NCBI GenBank assembly: GCA_035649235.1
Contig: DASRJX010000254.1
Span: forward strand, 1-20,653
From: DASRJX01 sp035649235
GTDB taxonomy: Bacteria; Acidobacteriota; Polarisedimenticolia; Gp22-AA2
Length of the DNA: 20,653 nt
Direction of reading: 5' to 3'
Shown in pieces: positions 1 through 7,500 of the stretch (positions within the stretch are counted from its first letter, which is position 1; every line of letters starts with the position of its first letter). The notes under the pieces were generated by a model. It searched no databases and was not told the DNA's origin. It saw nothing but the letters and a program-made list of their open reading frames with translations. Position numbers and translations under genes: made by a program.

Positions 1-67
1 GGCCGCTCATCGTCAGGGCGGACACCAGGAGCAGGAGCGGGACAACCGTCGAAACTGATCGCCGCAT
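1..67 (-). CDS. 5' end of a secreted or membrane protein (partial, cut by window start)
   Basis: Only the first 22 codons are inside the window, reading MRRSVSTVVPLLLLVSALTM followed by S-G. Two arginines then an uninterrupted hydrophobic stretch is the shape of a Sec signal peptide or N-terminal membrane anchor, so the product is probably exported. The ATG at 65-67 has a good Shine-Dalgarno (GGAGG, 7 nt upstream), and a sigma-70-like promoter lies about 100 nt further upstream on the same strand. Nothing can be said about function because the mature part lies outside the window. Confidence 0.65.
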   Translation of the reverse strand, partial: MRRSVSTVVPLLLLVSALTMSG

Positions 68-172
68 GGGACGCCTCCATTTCCGAAAAGCAACAGACCT
101 GTGACGCCGACGGCGCGGCGGCATCGCCTAGTCAGGACGTCGTTTCTCCCGGTCTGCGGCGGAGCTGTCTTT

Positions 173-202
173 CCTATACGCCCGGGACCGCGAGCCTGTC
201 AA
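173..202 (-). promoter_or_regulatory. Sigma-70-like promoter for the partial secreted protein
   Basis: On the minus strand a consensus -35 box TTGACA (197-202) is followed after 18 bp by TATAGG (173-178). Transcription would start near 165 and leave a leader of about 100 nt before the ATG at 67. It sits just downstream of the diguanylate cyclase stop codon, so the edge gene is probably transcribed independently of it. Confidence 0.6.
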
Positions 203-207
203 GCGTT

Positions 208-1290
208 CTAGGCGTCGTCCCCCTCGGGGGGCAGGAGGACGTCCTCGTACGAGGCCTTGAAGATGGTCGACAGATCCCCTTCGAGGATGTCCCCGGGGAT
301 GGAGGCGCGGTCGAGGATCACCTTGTTGCGTGTGGTCTGCTTGGCGCGGAACAGGGCTTCGTCCGCGGCGCGCAGGAGGTCGGCGTCGGTGCGCACCGCC
401 TGGTTGGCCGGCACGGACGCCAGGCCGATGCTGACGGTGTTGCGCACCAGGAACTCGCGGTAGCGATACACGTGCTCCTCGGCCGCCTTGCGGATCCGCT
501 CCGCCACCACCGCCGCCCGGATGGCGTCGGTGTTCGGCAGGACGATCAGAAACTCCTCCCCGCCGTAGCGCCCGACGATGTCGATCTCGCGCGCGTTGTC
601 GACCAGGACGCGCGCGAACTCGGCCAGCACCTGGTCGCCGCAATCGTGCCCGTACTTGTCGTTGACCTGCTTGAAGTGATCGAGGTCGAGCATCATCACC
701 GACAACGGCATGTCGTAGCGCCTGGCCCGCTTGAACTCCTCGCTCAGGCGCCGCTTCATATAGCGATCGTTGTGCAGGTGGGTCCTGTCGTCGGTCACTG
801 ACAGCTTCAGCAGCTTCTCGTTGGCGTCCCGGAGCTGCCGGTTCGCGCGCTCGAGAGACGTGTACAAGTAGCGCTTCTTGAGCGACGACCGCAGGACCGC
901 ATCCAGCTCGTCGAAGTGGAACGGCTTCACGATGAAGTCGTCGGCCCCGGTCCGGAGCGCCTCGATCTTGCTCCCGACGTCCCGCTTGACGGTCATGACC
1001 ACGATCGGGATGGTGGACATGTCGCGGTCCCGCTTCACCGCCCGGATCACCGACAGGCCGTCCGGCGGTGGGATGAGGAGATCCAGGAGCACCAGGTCGG
1101 GGCGGGCCGCGCCGATCGCCTGGAGGGCCTCGGCACCCGACTTCGCCGTCAGGATGTCGTAGCCCTCCATCGCCAGCCAGCGCGCCAGGAGGTCGACGCT
1201 GTCCGGGTCGTCGTCGACCACCAGAACGCGAAATTTGCGCGTGGCGGGAGGCTGCGGCCGCGGTGGGCCGGCCGGAAGCGTGGTGTTCAT
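208..1290 (-). CDS. Response-regulator diguanylate cyclase (REC-GGDEF)
   Basis: A 360-residue two-domain protein expected to make the second messenger c-di-GMP from two GTP under phosphorelay control (PleD/WspR-like logic). The receiver domain spans about residues 20-138: acidic pocket DDD 26-28, predicted phospho-acceptor D70 in LVLLDLL, switch T100 and conserved K122. A helical linker (about 140-165, YLYTSLERANRQLRDANEKL) leads to the GGDEF domain. The active-site loop is GGEEF at 243-247, and the inhibitory I-site RxxD (R234-D237) sits exactly five residues before it, so product feedback should be intact. I chose the ATG at 1290 because an upstream extension to 1554 would run into the neighbouring gene and gives non-domain sequence. 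No partner histidine kinase is in the window. The short C-terminal tail after about residue 330 is unassigned. Confidence 0.93.
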   Translation of the reverse strand: MNTTLPAGPPRPQPPATRKFRVLVVDDDPDSVDLLARWLAMEGYDILTAKSGAEALQAIGAARPDLVLLDLLIPPPDGLSVIRAVKRDRDMSTIPIVVMTVKRDVGSKIEALRTGADDFIVKPFHFDELDAVLRSSLKKRYLYTSLERANRQLRDANEKLLKLSVTDDRTHLHNDRYMKRRLSEEFKRARRYDMPLSVMMLDLDHFKQVNDKYGHDCGDQVLAEFARVLVDNAREIDIVGRYGGEEFLIVLPNTDAIRAAVVAERIRKAAEEHVYRYREFLVRNTVSIGLASVPANQAVRTDADLLRAADEALFRAKQTTRNKVILDRASIPGDILEGDLSTIFKASYEDVLLPPEGDDA

Positions 1291-1338
1291 CTCGTCGTGG
1301 CGGGCGGGATCGTTGCTGCAGGCCCCTTGCCGCCGGGT

Positions 1339-1369
1339 ATCATATACCATCCTCCGGATGGGGCCGCAA
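1339..1369 (-). promoter_or_regulatory. Possible promoter for the REC-GGDEF gene
   Basis: The 143-nt gap upstream of the diguanylate cyclase holds a TATGAT -10-like box (1339-1344, minus strand) with a weak TTGCGG -35 candidate (1364-1369) at 19 bp spacing. The box is good and the -35 poor, so this is tentative. I see no clear terminator for the upstream lipoprotein gene in this gap. Confidence 0.3.
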
Positions 1370-1433
1370 CGAAGAATCCAGGCAGGACAAGGGTTTCCAG
1401 CGATATCGCCCGGTTCAAACCCGTTCCCGCGCG

Positions 1434-2504
1434 TCAGCGGGCTGCCGGAGCCCCGCCCCAGGATCCGAAGTAGGCCGTCTGGCGGACGTACGCGTCGTAG
1501 ACCTGCTCGTTGTCGACGGACATGACATTGATCGCCCCGAGCAGGGGCACCCACTCCGGCTTCGAAATCCCCATCGCCGTGATCGGCAGGAGGCTCAGGA
1601 GGGCGCAGTCGTTCTGTCCGACGAGCCAGGCGGTCTCCGTGGCGAACAGGTAGCCGAAGAGCCCCCTCGCCTGGTCCGGGTGCGGCGCCCCGCGCACGAG
1701 CACCGCGGCCTGTGGGACGACGACGGTCCCGATCGCCATGCGGTCGGGGAAGAAGATGTGCACCGGCTCCGCCTGGCGCTTGGCGCAGATCGCCATGTCC
1801 AGGTCGATGATCCCCCAGGCCGCCTCGCCCGAGGCGACCATCTGCCGCACCTCCACGTCACTCGGCACGACGCGGTTGCCCGCGGTGATGATCCGGTCGA
1901 AGAACGTCCGGGCCGTCTCGTCTCCCCGGCGGGCGAACAGGGACGCGGCCTGGTAGGCGGGAGGCCCGTCGGCGATGCGCGCCACGACCGCCTTTCCGGC
2001 CCACGGACCCTCGACCAGGTCGTCGAACGACTGGGGGGCGCTGTCGCGGCTCACCTGGTCCTGGTTGAAGATGATGACGCGCGGGTCGGCGGCGAACCCG
2101 ATCCAGCGAGAACCCCGGTCGCGGTACTGGCCCGGCACCGGACGTGCTCCCGCGGGGCGGAAGGGGAGCGCGAGGTCGGATCGCACCAGATCGATCGCCA
2201 GAAGCGGGGAAGCGGTCCAGACCAGGTCGACCCGCCGGGCCTGGGCTTCGCTCTTGAGCGACTGATAGAAGGAGGCCGGATCCTGCTCGCGGTAGTGGGC
2301 CTCGACCGAGATGCCCGTCTGCCCGCCGAAGGTCTTCAGGACCGGACCGGCCAGGCGCCGCGGAGCCTCGACGTACACCACGACGGTCCCTTCGGACGGG
2401 ACCTTGACCGTCTCCTCGGGAGGCAGGGGAGGCGCCGTCCCCCCGCAGGCCAGCGCCAGGCCGACCAGGGTTGAAGCCAGCCCCATGTGGACCGGACGAT
2501 TCAC
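1434..2504 (-). CDS. Periplasmic substrate-binding lipoprotein, Fbp/iron-type (family 1 or 6 SBP fold)
   Basis: A 356-residue extracellular solute-binding protein. The N-terminus has a short hydrophobic stretch ending in a lipobox (L-A-L-A-C, Cys20 in the GTG-start numbering), so it should be a lipid-anchored periplasmic protein. The body reads like ferric-iron/thiamine/phosphonate-class binding proteins: VVVYVEAPRRLAGPVLKTF at the start of the mature domain, a VDLVWTASPL segment, and the FNQDQV...PQSFDDLVEGPWAGK block typical of Fbp-like proteins. Substrate cannot be assigned from sequence; ferric iron is only the family precedent. No cognate permease or ATPase is next to it. The start is either GTG 2504 or ATG 2486 (residue 7); both have poor Shine-Dalgarno sequences, and both keep the lipobox. 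A -10-like box ending about 7 nt before the GTG would suit a leaderless message from 2504. Confidence 0.82.
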   Translation of the reverse strand: MNRPVHMGLASTLVGLALACGGTAPPLPPEETVKVPSEGTVVVYVEAPRRLAGPVLKTFGGQTGISVEAHYREQDPASFYQSLKSEAQARRVDLVWTASPLLAIDLVRSDLALPFRPAGARPVPGQYRDRGSRWIGFAADPRVIIFNQDQVSRDSAPQSFDDLVEGPWAGKAVVARIADGPPAYQAASLFARRGDETARTFFDRIITAGNRVVPSDVEVRQMVASGEAAWGIIDLDMAICAKRQAEPVHIFFPDRMAIGTVVVPQAAVLVRGAPHPDQARGLFGYLFATETAWLVGQNDCALLSLLPITAMGISKPEWVPLLGAINVMSVDNEQVYDAYVRQTAYFGSWGGAPAAR

Positions 2505-2511
2505 GCTGCTT

Positions 2512-2520
2512 ACAGTACCA
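2512..2520 (-). promoter_or_regulatory. Extended -10 element of a possible leaderless promoter
   Basis: On the minus strand TGGTACTGT (extended TGn plus TACTGT) ends at 2512, placing transcription initiation at about 2505, immediately before the GTG start of the binding lipoprotein at 2504. No convincing -35 box is present, and a run of seven T lies just upstream. The gene lacks a Shine-Dalgarno, which fits a leaderless transcript, but the element is short and may be chance. Confidence 0.3.
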
Positions 2521-2577
2521 GAAAAAAACCGTCCGGCTGTCGGGCTCAGGGCGCACGCCGAGCGGTCGCGTTTCCGC

Positions 2578-2583
2578 TAGAAT
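2578..2583 (+). promoter_or_regulatory. -10-like box directly upstream of the Cys-rich small protein
   Basis: TAGAAT (five of six matches to TATAAT) lies 8 nt before the ATG at 2592, so transcription would start about 2 nt before the start codon. There is no recognisable -35 at 16-18 bp spacing and no good Shine-Dalgarno in front of the gene. It mirrors the arrangement on the opposite strand of this 87-bp divergent spacer. Confidence 0.35.
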
Positions 2584-2591
2584 AGGCGGCC

Positions 2592-2909
2592 ATGAGCGCG
2601 ACCGATCCTTTGAGCCGGAGGGGGAGCCTCCGGGGGGCCATGCGGGCGGTGGAGCCCCTGAGCGAGTCCGGCCCCGAGCGGGCGCGCCGCGCGCACGAGT
2701 TCATCCGCTGCTCCTACAAGCCCGCCGGCGCCGACTTCTACTGCTGGAAGTACGGGGTCTGGTACAACCTGATGGACTGCTGCTACCGGCACGACTACCG
2801 GACCTACGAGGGCTGCGGCGATTGCGGCCAGGGGCGCAGCAACCTGAGACAGAACCTCGACCGATACCAGACCTCCAGCCTGCGACCACGAACGACGCGC
2901 GGCCGCTGA
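2592..2909 (+). CDS. Small Cys-rich protein with phospholipase A2-like CCxxHD motif
   Basis: A 105-residue protein I do not recognise as a named family. It has six cysteines (C40, C51, C63, C64, C75, C78) concentrated in the C-terminal half, with the block DCCYRHDYRTYEGCGDC around residues 62-78. CC-x-x-H-D is the catalytic-helix signature of secreted phospholipases A2, where the His activates water and the Asp holds calcium. Bacterial PLA2s (Streptomyces type) carry a comparable (F/Y)G-x-x-(F/Y)N...C-x-RHD segment, and here YGVWYN precedes CCYRHD. Against this, there is no signal peptide, no complete glycine-rich calcium loop, and the protein is shorter than known enzymes (about 120 residues). 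The alternative is a metal-binding or structural Cys-rich protein. It is the first gene of the plus-strand run, 22 nt before the D-aminoacylase start. Gene reality is supported by the motif density and by tight spacing; the function is uncertain. Confidence 0.6.
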   Translation: MSATDPLSRRGSLRGAMRAVEPLSESGPERARRAHEFIRCSYKPAGADFYCWKYGVWYNLMDCCYRHDYRTYEGCGDCGQGRSNLRQNLDRYQTSSLRPRTTRGR

Positions 2910-2920
2910 CCCGCTCCCCT

Positions 2921-2925
2921 GGAGG
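2921..2925 (+). promoter_or_regulatory. Shine-Dalgarno that supports a CTG start codon
   Basis: GGAGG at 2921-2925 is followed by a 6-nt spacer and CTG at 2932, in frame with the amidohydrolase. No ATG, GTG or TTG exists in that frame between the in-frame TGA at 2845 and the GTG at 3055. A GTG at 2925 is out of frame. This decides the start of the deacylase gene. Confidence 0.65.
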
Positions 2926-2931
2926 TGCGCG

Positions 2932-4584
2932 CTGGACCTGATCATCGCCAACGGGGAGGTCATCGACGGCAGCGGTCGACCCCCGTTCCGCGCTGACGTC
3001 GGCCTCGCGGCCGACGGGATCGTCGCGGTCGAGCCGGCGCTGTCGAGCCCGGATGTGCCCCGGCTGGACGCCGCCGGCCGGATTGTCGCCCCCGGCTTCA
3101 TCGACCTGCACTCCCATTCCGACCTCTGCCTGGCCCTGCCGCTGGACCGCCAGGCGGGCCTCCTGGAAGGCCGCATCCGCCAGGGGATCACGACGGAGCT
3201 GGTCGGCAACTGCGGCATCGGCTGCGCCCCGGTCGTGCCGGTGGGCATCGGCGAGCTCCGACGGCTGTGCGGCTTCATCACCCCGGACGGTGTTGGGTGG
3301 TCCTGGGAGTCGGTGGCCGACTACCTCGATCGCCTGGGAGAGCAGGGGGTCATTCCCAACGTGGCGGCGCTGGTGGCCCACGGGCCGGCGCGCGCCGCGG
3401 CCATGGGCTCCCGGGCCGGGCGGCCCACCCGCGAGGAGCAGAAGCGCATGGACGACGAGGTGCGGCGGGCCATCGAGGCGGGCGCCTTCGGCGTCTCCTT
3501 CGGCCTCATCTACCCTCCGGGCCAGTTCGCCGACACCGACGAACTGGTGTCGGTCGCCGCAGCGGCCCGGAACGCGGGCGGATTCGCCGCCTTCCATCAG
3601 CGCGGCAGCAGTCGCGAGACGCTGGGCCCGGCGGTGCGCGAGATCCTCGAGGTGGGCCGGCGCGCCCGGGCGCCAGTGCACCATTCGCACGTCGAGACCG
3701 TCGGGCCGCGCGCCTGGAACGCCACCGAGGAGGTGCTGCGCCTGCACGACTCCGCCGCGCGGGACGGAGTGGCCCTGTCCGGAGACGTCATCCCGTACAC
3801 GGCGGTCTGCACGACGATGCTGGCGCTCTATCCCCCCTGGTCCCTCGAGGGAGGCGTCGGGGCGTTCCTGGAGCGCCTGCGCGATCCCGCGGCGCGGCGC
3901 AGGATGCGCCAGGAGATCCAGGATGCCTCCCCGATCTGGCCTCCCTGGGAAGGGGAGGGGCGCTGGACGATGAACATCGTCAGGGAATGCGGCTGGGAGC
4001 GCATCCGCCTGGCCCACGTCGACGGCGCGGCGAACAAGCGGCTCGAGAGCCTGAGCCTGGCCGAGATCGGTCGGCAGCGCGGGCGCCATCCGTTCGAGGC
4101 CCTCTCCGACCTCCTTCTGGAGGAGGACGGCGTGGCGACCCAGCTCATCTTCGGGATCTCGGGCGACGATCAGGGCGATGCCGACCTGCTGCCGCTCCTC
4201 AAGAGTCCGCACCTCGCCTACGTCACCGACGCCTGGGAGATCGGCAAGGGCTCGCCGCACCCGGGCGCCTACGGCGCCTTCCCGCGCGTGCTCGGCCACT
4301 ACGTCCGCGAGCGCCGGCTGCTGCCCCTGGAGGAGGCGGTCCGAAAGCTCACTTCCCTCCCCGCGGAGCGACTGGCGCTGCGGGATCGGGGGCTGGTGAA
4401 ACCGGGGTTCAAGGCCGACCTGGTGGTCTTCGATCGGAAGCGGGTGTCCGCGCGATCCGACTATTTCGATCCGCGCCGTCCGGCGGCGGGCATCGAGGAT
4501 GTCTTCGTGAACGGGCGCCGGGTGGTCGGCGAGGGGCGGTTCCATCCGCAGGCCGCGGGCCAGGTGCTGAGGAGGGCGGCATGA
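2932..4584 (+). CDS. N-acyl-D-amino-acid deacylase (D-aminoacylase, amidohydrolase superfamily)
   Basis: A 550-residue metal-dependent hydrolase expected to release D-amino acids from N-acyl-D-amino acids; other members of this clade act on related N-acylated or dihydroorotase-like substrates. From the CTG, residues 1-12 (LDLIIANGEVID) form the first strand of the family's beta-sandwich (usually MDLLIRNGxVIDG). Metal-site motifs follow: GFIDLHSHSD with H60 and H62, NCGIG with C94, FHQR with H222, PVHHSHVE with H253 (family SHxK), and a TD pair ending at D433 in the position of the catalytic Asp. HPGAYGAFPRVLGHYVRE and EEAVRKLTSLPAERL are clade hallmarks. Starting at GTG 3055 would remove the first 41 residues including conserved strands. 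The stop overlaps the next gene's ATG (ATGA). No signal peptide is seen, so it is probably cytoplasmic. The exact substrate is inferred only to class level. Confidence 0.88.
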   Translation: MDLIIANGEVIDGSGRPPFRADVGLAADGIVAVEPALSSPDVPRLDAAGRIVAPGFIDLHSHSDLCLALPLDRQAGLLEGRIRQGITTELVGNCGIGCAPVVPVGIGELRRLCGFITPDGVGWSWESVADYLDRLGEQGVIPNVAALVAHGPARAAAMGSRAGRPTREEQKRMDDEVRRAIEAGAFGVSFGLIYPPGQFADTDELVSVAAAARNAGGFAAFHQRGSSRETLGPAVREILEVGRRARAPVHHSHVETVGPRAWNATEEVLRLHDSAARDGVALSGDVIPYTAVCTTMLALYPPWSLEGGVGAFLERLRDPAARRRMRQEIQDASPIWPPWEGEGRWTMNIVRECGWERIRLAHVDGAANKRLESLSLAEIGRQRGRHPFEALSDLLLEEDGVATQLIFGISGDDQGDADLLPLLKSPHLAYVTDAWEIGKGSPHPGAYGAFPRVLGHYVRERRLLPLEEAVRKLTSLPAERLALRDRGLVKPGFKADLVVFDRKRVSARSDYFDPRRPAAGIEDVFVNGRRVVGEGRFHPQAAGQVLRRAA

Positions 4585-7500
4585 GGGCGGGATTTGGCAG
4601 CAGCGCCGCGGCCGTACTTCTCCTCGCCCCGGCTCTGCTGAAGCCGGGCGCCGACACCGACGACGTGTTCCGCGCCAACAACCGCGGCGCCGCCTTGATG
4701 GAGCAGTTCAAGCCGCAGCAGGCGTTAGCGGAATTCGAGCGTGTCACCGAGCTGGCACCCGGATGGGCGCCCGGCTTCGTCAACCTGGGACTCGCGTGCC
4801 TTTACGCGCGGCAGATGGAGCGGGCCGCAGGGGCCTTCCAACAGGCGATCCGCCTCGCCCCGGATCAGATCGAGGGTCACTACGGGCTTGCGGTGCTGCT
4901 CAAGGGCCAGGGCCGGAGCGAGGAGGCGATCGCGGAATTCGAGGCGGCACGCACGCGCGATCCCAAAGATCCTGACATGCTTTACAACATCGGCCTGCTG
5001 CAGGCCCGCCAGCGCCGCTACCCGGAGGCGGTGGCGGTGTTGACGCGCGCCCGCCAGATCGACCCGAACAACATGTCGATCCGGTACCAGCTGGCGCGGG
5101 CGCTCCTGCAGGTCGGCGACACGGCCAAGGGGCAGGAGGAGATGGCGGTCTACCAGAGGCTGGCCGCCAACGACAAGATCGCGCAGCCGACGGGGAATCA
5201 GTATGGTGAGGCGGGGCGTTATGCCCTGGTCCTTACCGATTATCGAGCCTTCTCCCCGGAGCCCGGGGCCGGGGGAGGGGTTGCGATTCGGTTCAGCGAC
5301 GCCACCAAGGAGTCGGGCGTCGACTTTGTCCACAGCGGCCCGGGCGGCGATCTGGACCCGGCGAGCGCCGCGCGCTACGGATCGGGCGTGGCGATCGGCG
5401 ACCTGGACGGCGACGGCCGGCCGGACCTGGTGTTCGCGAACGCGTCGGCGAACGGCAAGGCCGCGGCCGCCGTCTACCACAACCGCGGGGGTTGGAAGTT
5501 CGACAACGCGACCGTATCGGCCGGCGTCTCCTTCCGGGGGATCGGTCTGGGAGCGGCCCTGGGGGACTACGACAACGACGACGATCTCGACCTCGCTCTC
5601 ACGCGGGTCGGCGGCGTGGTGCTGCTGCAGAACCAGGGAGGCGGGCGGTTCAAGGACGTGACGGCCGCCGCCCGGGTTAGCATCGGCGGGTTCCCGGCCG
5701 GCGCCTCCTGGGGCGACATCGATCATGACGGGGATCTCGACCTCTACGTCGCCCGCCTGAAGAGCAAGGGCGGCGCCGGGGGCGCCGGGTCGATCCTGCT
5801 CCTGAACCGGGGGGACGGGACCTTCGAGGATCGCACCTCGGCCCTGCACGTGGCGGGTCCAGCACAAGGCGCGATGGGCGCCCTGTTCACGGACCTCGAC
5901 CTCGACCGCGACATCGACCTGGTGGTGTCCGCGGCGGGAGGTCAGGACGCGCTCCTCGACAACCGGCGGGAGGATGGGTTCGAGGACACGGGCGTGTCCT
6001 CCGGTCTGAGCGCCAAGGGCTTCGGCCGCGGGGTCACGGGTGGGGACGTCAACGGCGACGGCTACGTCGATCTGGTCTTCGCGGCCGGCGCCGACGGGGC
6101 GAACACCCTCCTCCTCAACGGGCCGGGCCGTCCCATGGCCCGGCGCGAGCTGCCCCGTCCCCAAGGGGTGGCGTCCTGCGGCTCGGTGCTGTTCGACGCC
6201 GACAACGACGGCGACCTCGACCTCTTCCTGACCGGGAGCACCAATCTCCTGTTGATGAACGACGGCCAGGGCGGCTTCACCGACGCCAGCGCCAGCGCGG
6301 GACTGACGGAGACGCCGGTGAAGGACGGCCGCGGCGCCGGGGCGGCCGACCTGGACGGCGACGGCGATCTGGACCTGGTGGTGTCGACAAACGGGGGACG
6401 TCCCCTGCTGCTGCGCAACGAGGGCGGCAGCAGGAACCGCTGGCTCGATGTGAAGCCGCGCGGCCTGAACAGCAACCGCCAGGGCGTCGGTGCCAAGGTC
6501 GAGGTGCAGAGCGGCCCATTCTGGCAGCGCCGCGAGGTCCAGGCCGGGTCGGGCTACCTCTCCTCGTCGCCGGCGGAAGCGCACTTCGGCCTCGGATCGC
6601 GGGGGCTGGCTGACGTGGTCCGCCTCCTCTGGCCCGGCGGCGTGCTGCAGGCGGAGATGGACGTGCCCGTCGGCCAGCGCCTCGAGCCCCAGGAAGTCGA
6701 TCGGAAAGGTTCGTCCTGTCCACTCCTGTTCGCCTGGAATGGCGGCAAATACGGCTTCGTGACCGACATCCTGGGCGTCGGAGGCCTGGGGCTCTGGCTC
6801 GCGCCGGGGGTCTACGGCAAGCCCGACCCGGAGGAGTACATCAAGATCGAGCCGGACCAACTCCGGCCGCTCGATGGGGGTTACTACCTCCAGATCCTGG
6901 AGAACCTCGAAGAGATCACCTACCTCGACCAGGTCCGCCTGATGGTGATCGACCATCCGAAGGACATCGACGTGTATCCGAACGAGAACTCGGGAGGCGA
7001 GACGGTGGCGGAGCACCGGATGCTCGCCGTGCCGCGGGCCGAGAGGATCGCTCCGATCCGCGCCACGGACCACCGCGGGCGAGACGTCCTCGATCGTCTT
7101 CTGAAGGTCGATCGCACCTACCCCGACGATTTCCGCCTGCACGCGCTGGCCGGCTACGCCGACATGCACCACGTGACGCTCGAGTTCCCGGAATCGGTCG
7201 AGAAGAAAGAGGGCCTGGTGCTCTTTCTCTACGGCTGGGTCGACTTCGAGTATTCGTCGAGCAACTTCGCCGCCCATCAGTCAGGGCTGTCGCAGACCCT
7301 GCCGGTGCTGGAGATGGAGGGGGAGGACGGATTGTTCCAACCGGTGCTGAAGTCGATCGGCTTCCCGCCGGGGTTGCCACGCATGATGACCGTCGATCTG
7401 GGCCCGCACGGCCCGCTCGCCTCCCGCCGCATGAGGATCCGGACCAACATGCGGGTCTACTGGGACCAGGCGTTCCTGGCCAGGCCGCTCGACGAGGCGG

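Noticed and set aside
1291..1554. 88-codon N-terminal extension of the REC-GGDEF protein
   Set aside because: It overlaps the 3' end of the lipoprotein gene and precedes the REC domain with composition unlike any domain; ATG 1290 leaves a normal short N-terminus.
2701..4545. 614-codon minus-strand open frame opposite the deacylase
   Set aside because: No recognisable domain; shadow of a GC-rich coding region with clear amidohydrolase motifs on the plus strand.
3267..4580. N-terminal extension of the FG-GAP protein frame by 438 codons
   Set aside because: It overlaps the deacylase gene and is Arg/Gly/Pro-rich noise; the signal peptide and Shine-Dalgarno at 4581 mark the real start.
5391..6390. 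Repeated GACxxxGACGGxGAC-like DNA segments
   Set aside because: They are the coding sequence of FG-GAP calcium-loop repeats in one protein, not a separate DNA repeat or CRISPR array; spacing is irregular and copies are divergent.
4725..7277. 850-codon open frame on the minus strand
   Set aside because: Antisense to the FG-GAP gene, whose domains are unmistakable; the translation is a His/Arg/Val/Glu-rich composition typical of reverse frames in GC-rich repeats of GAC/CTC codons.
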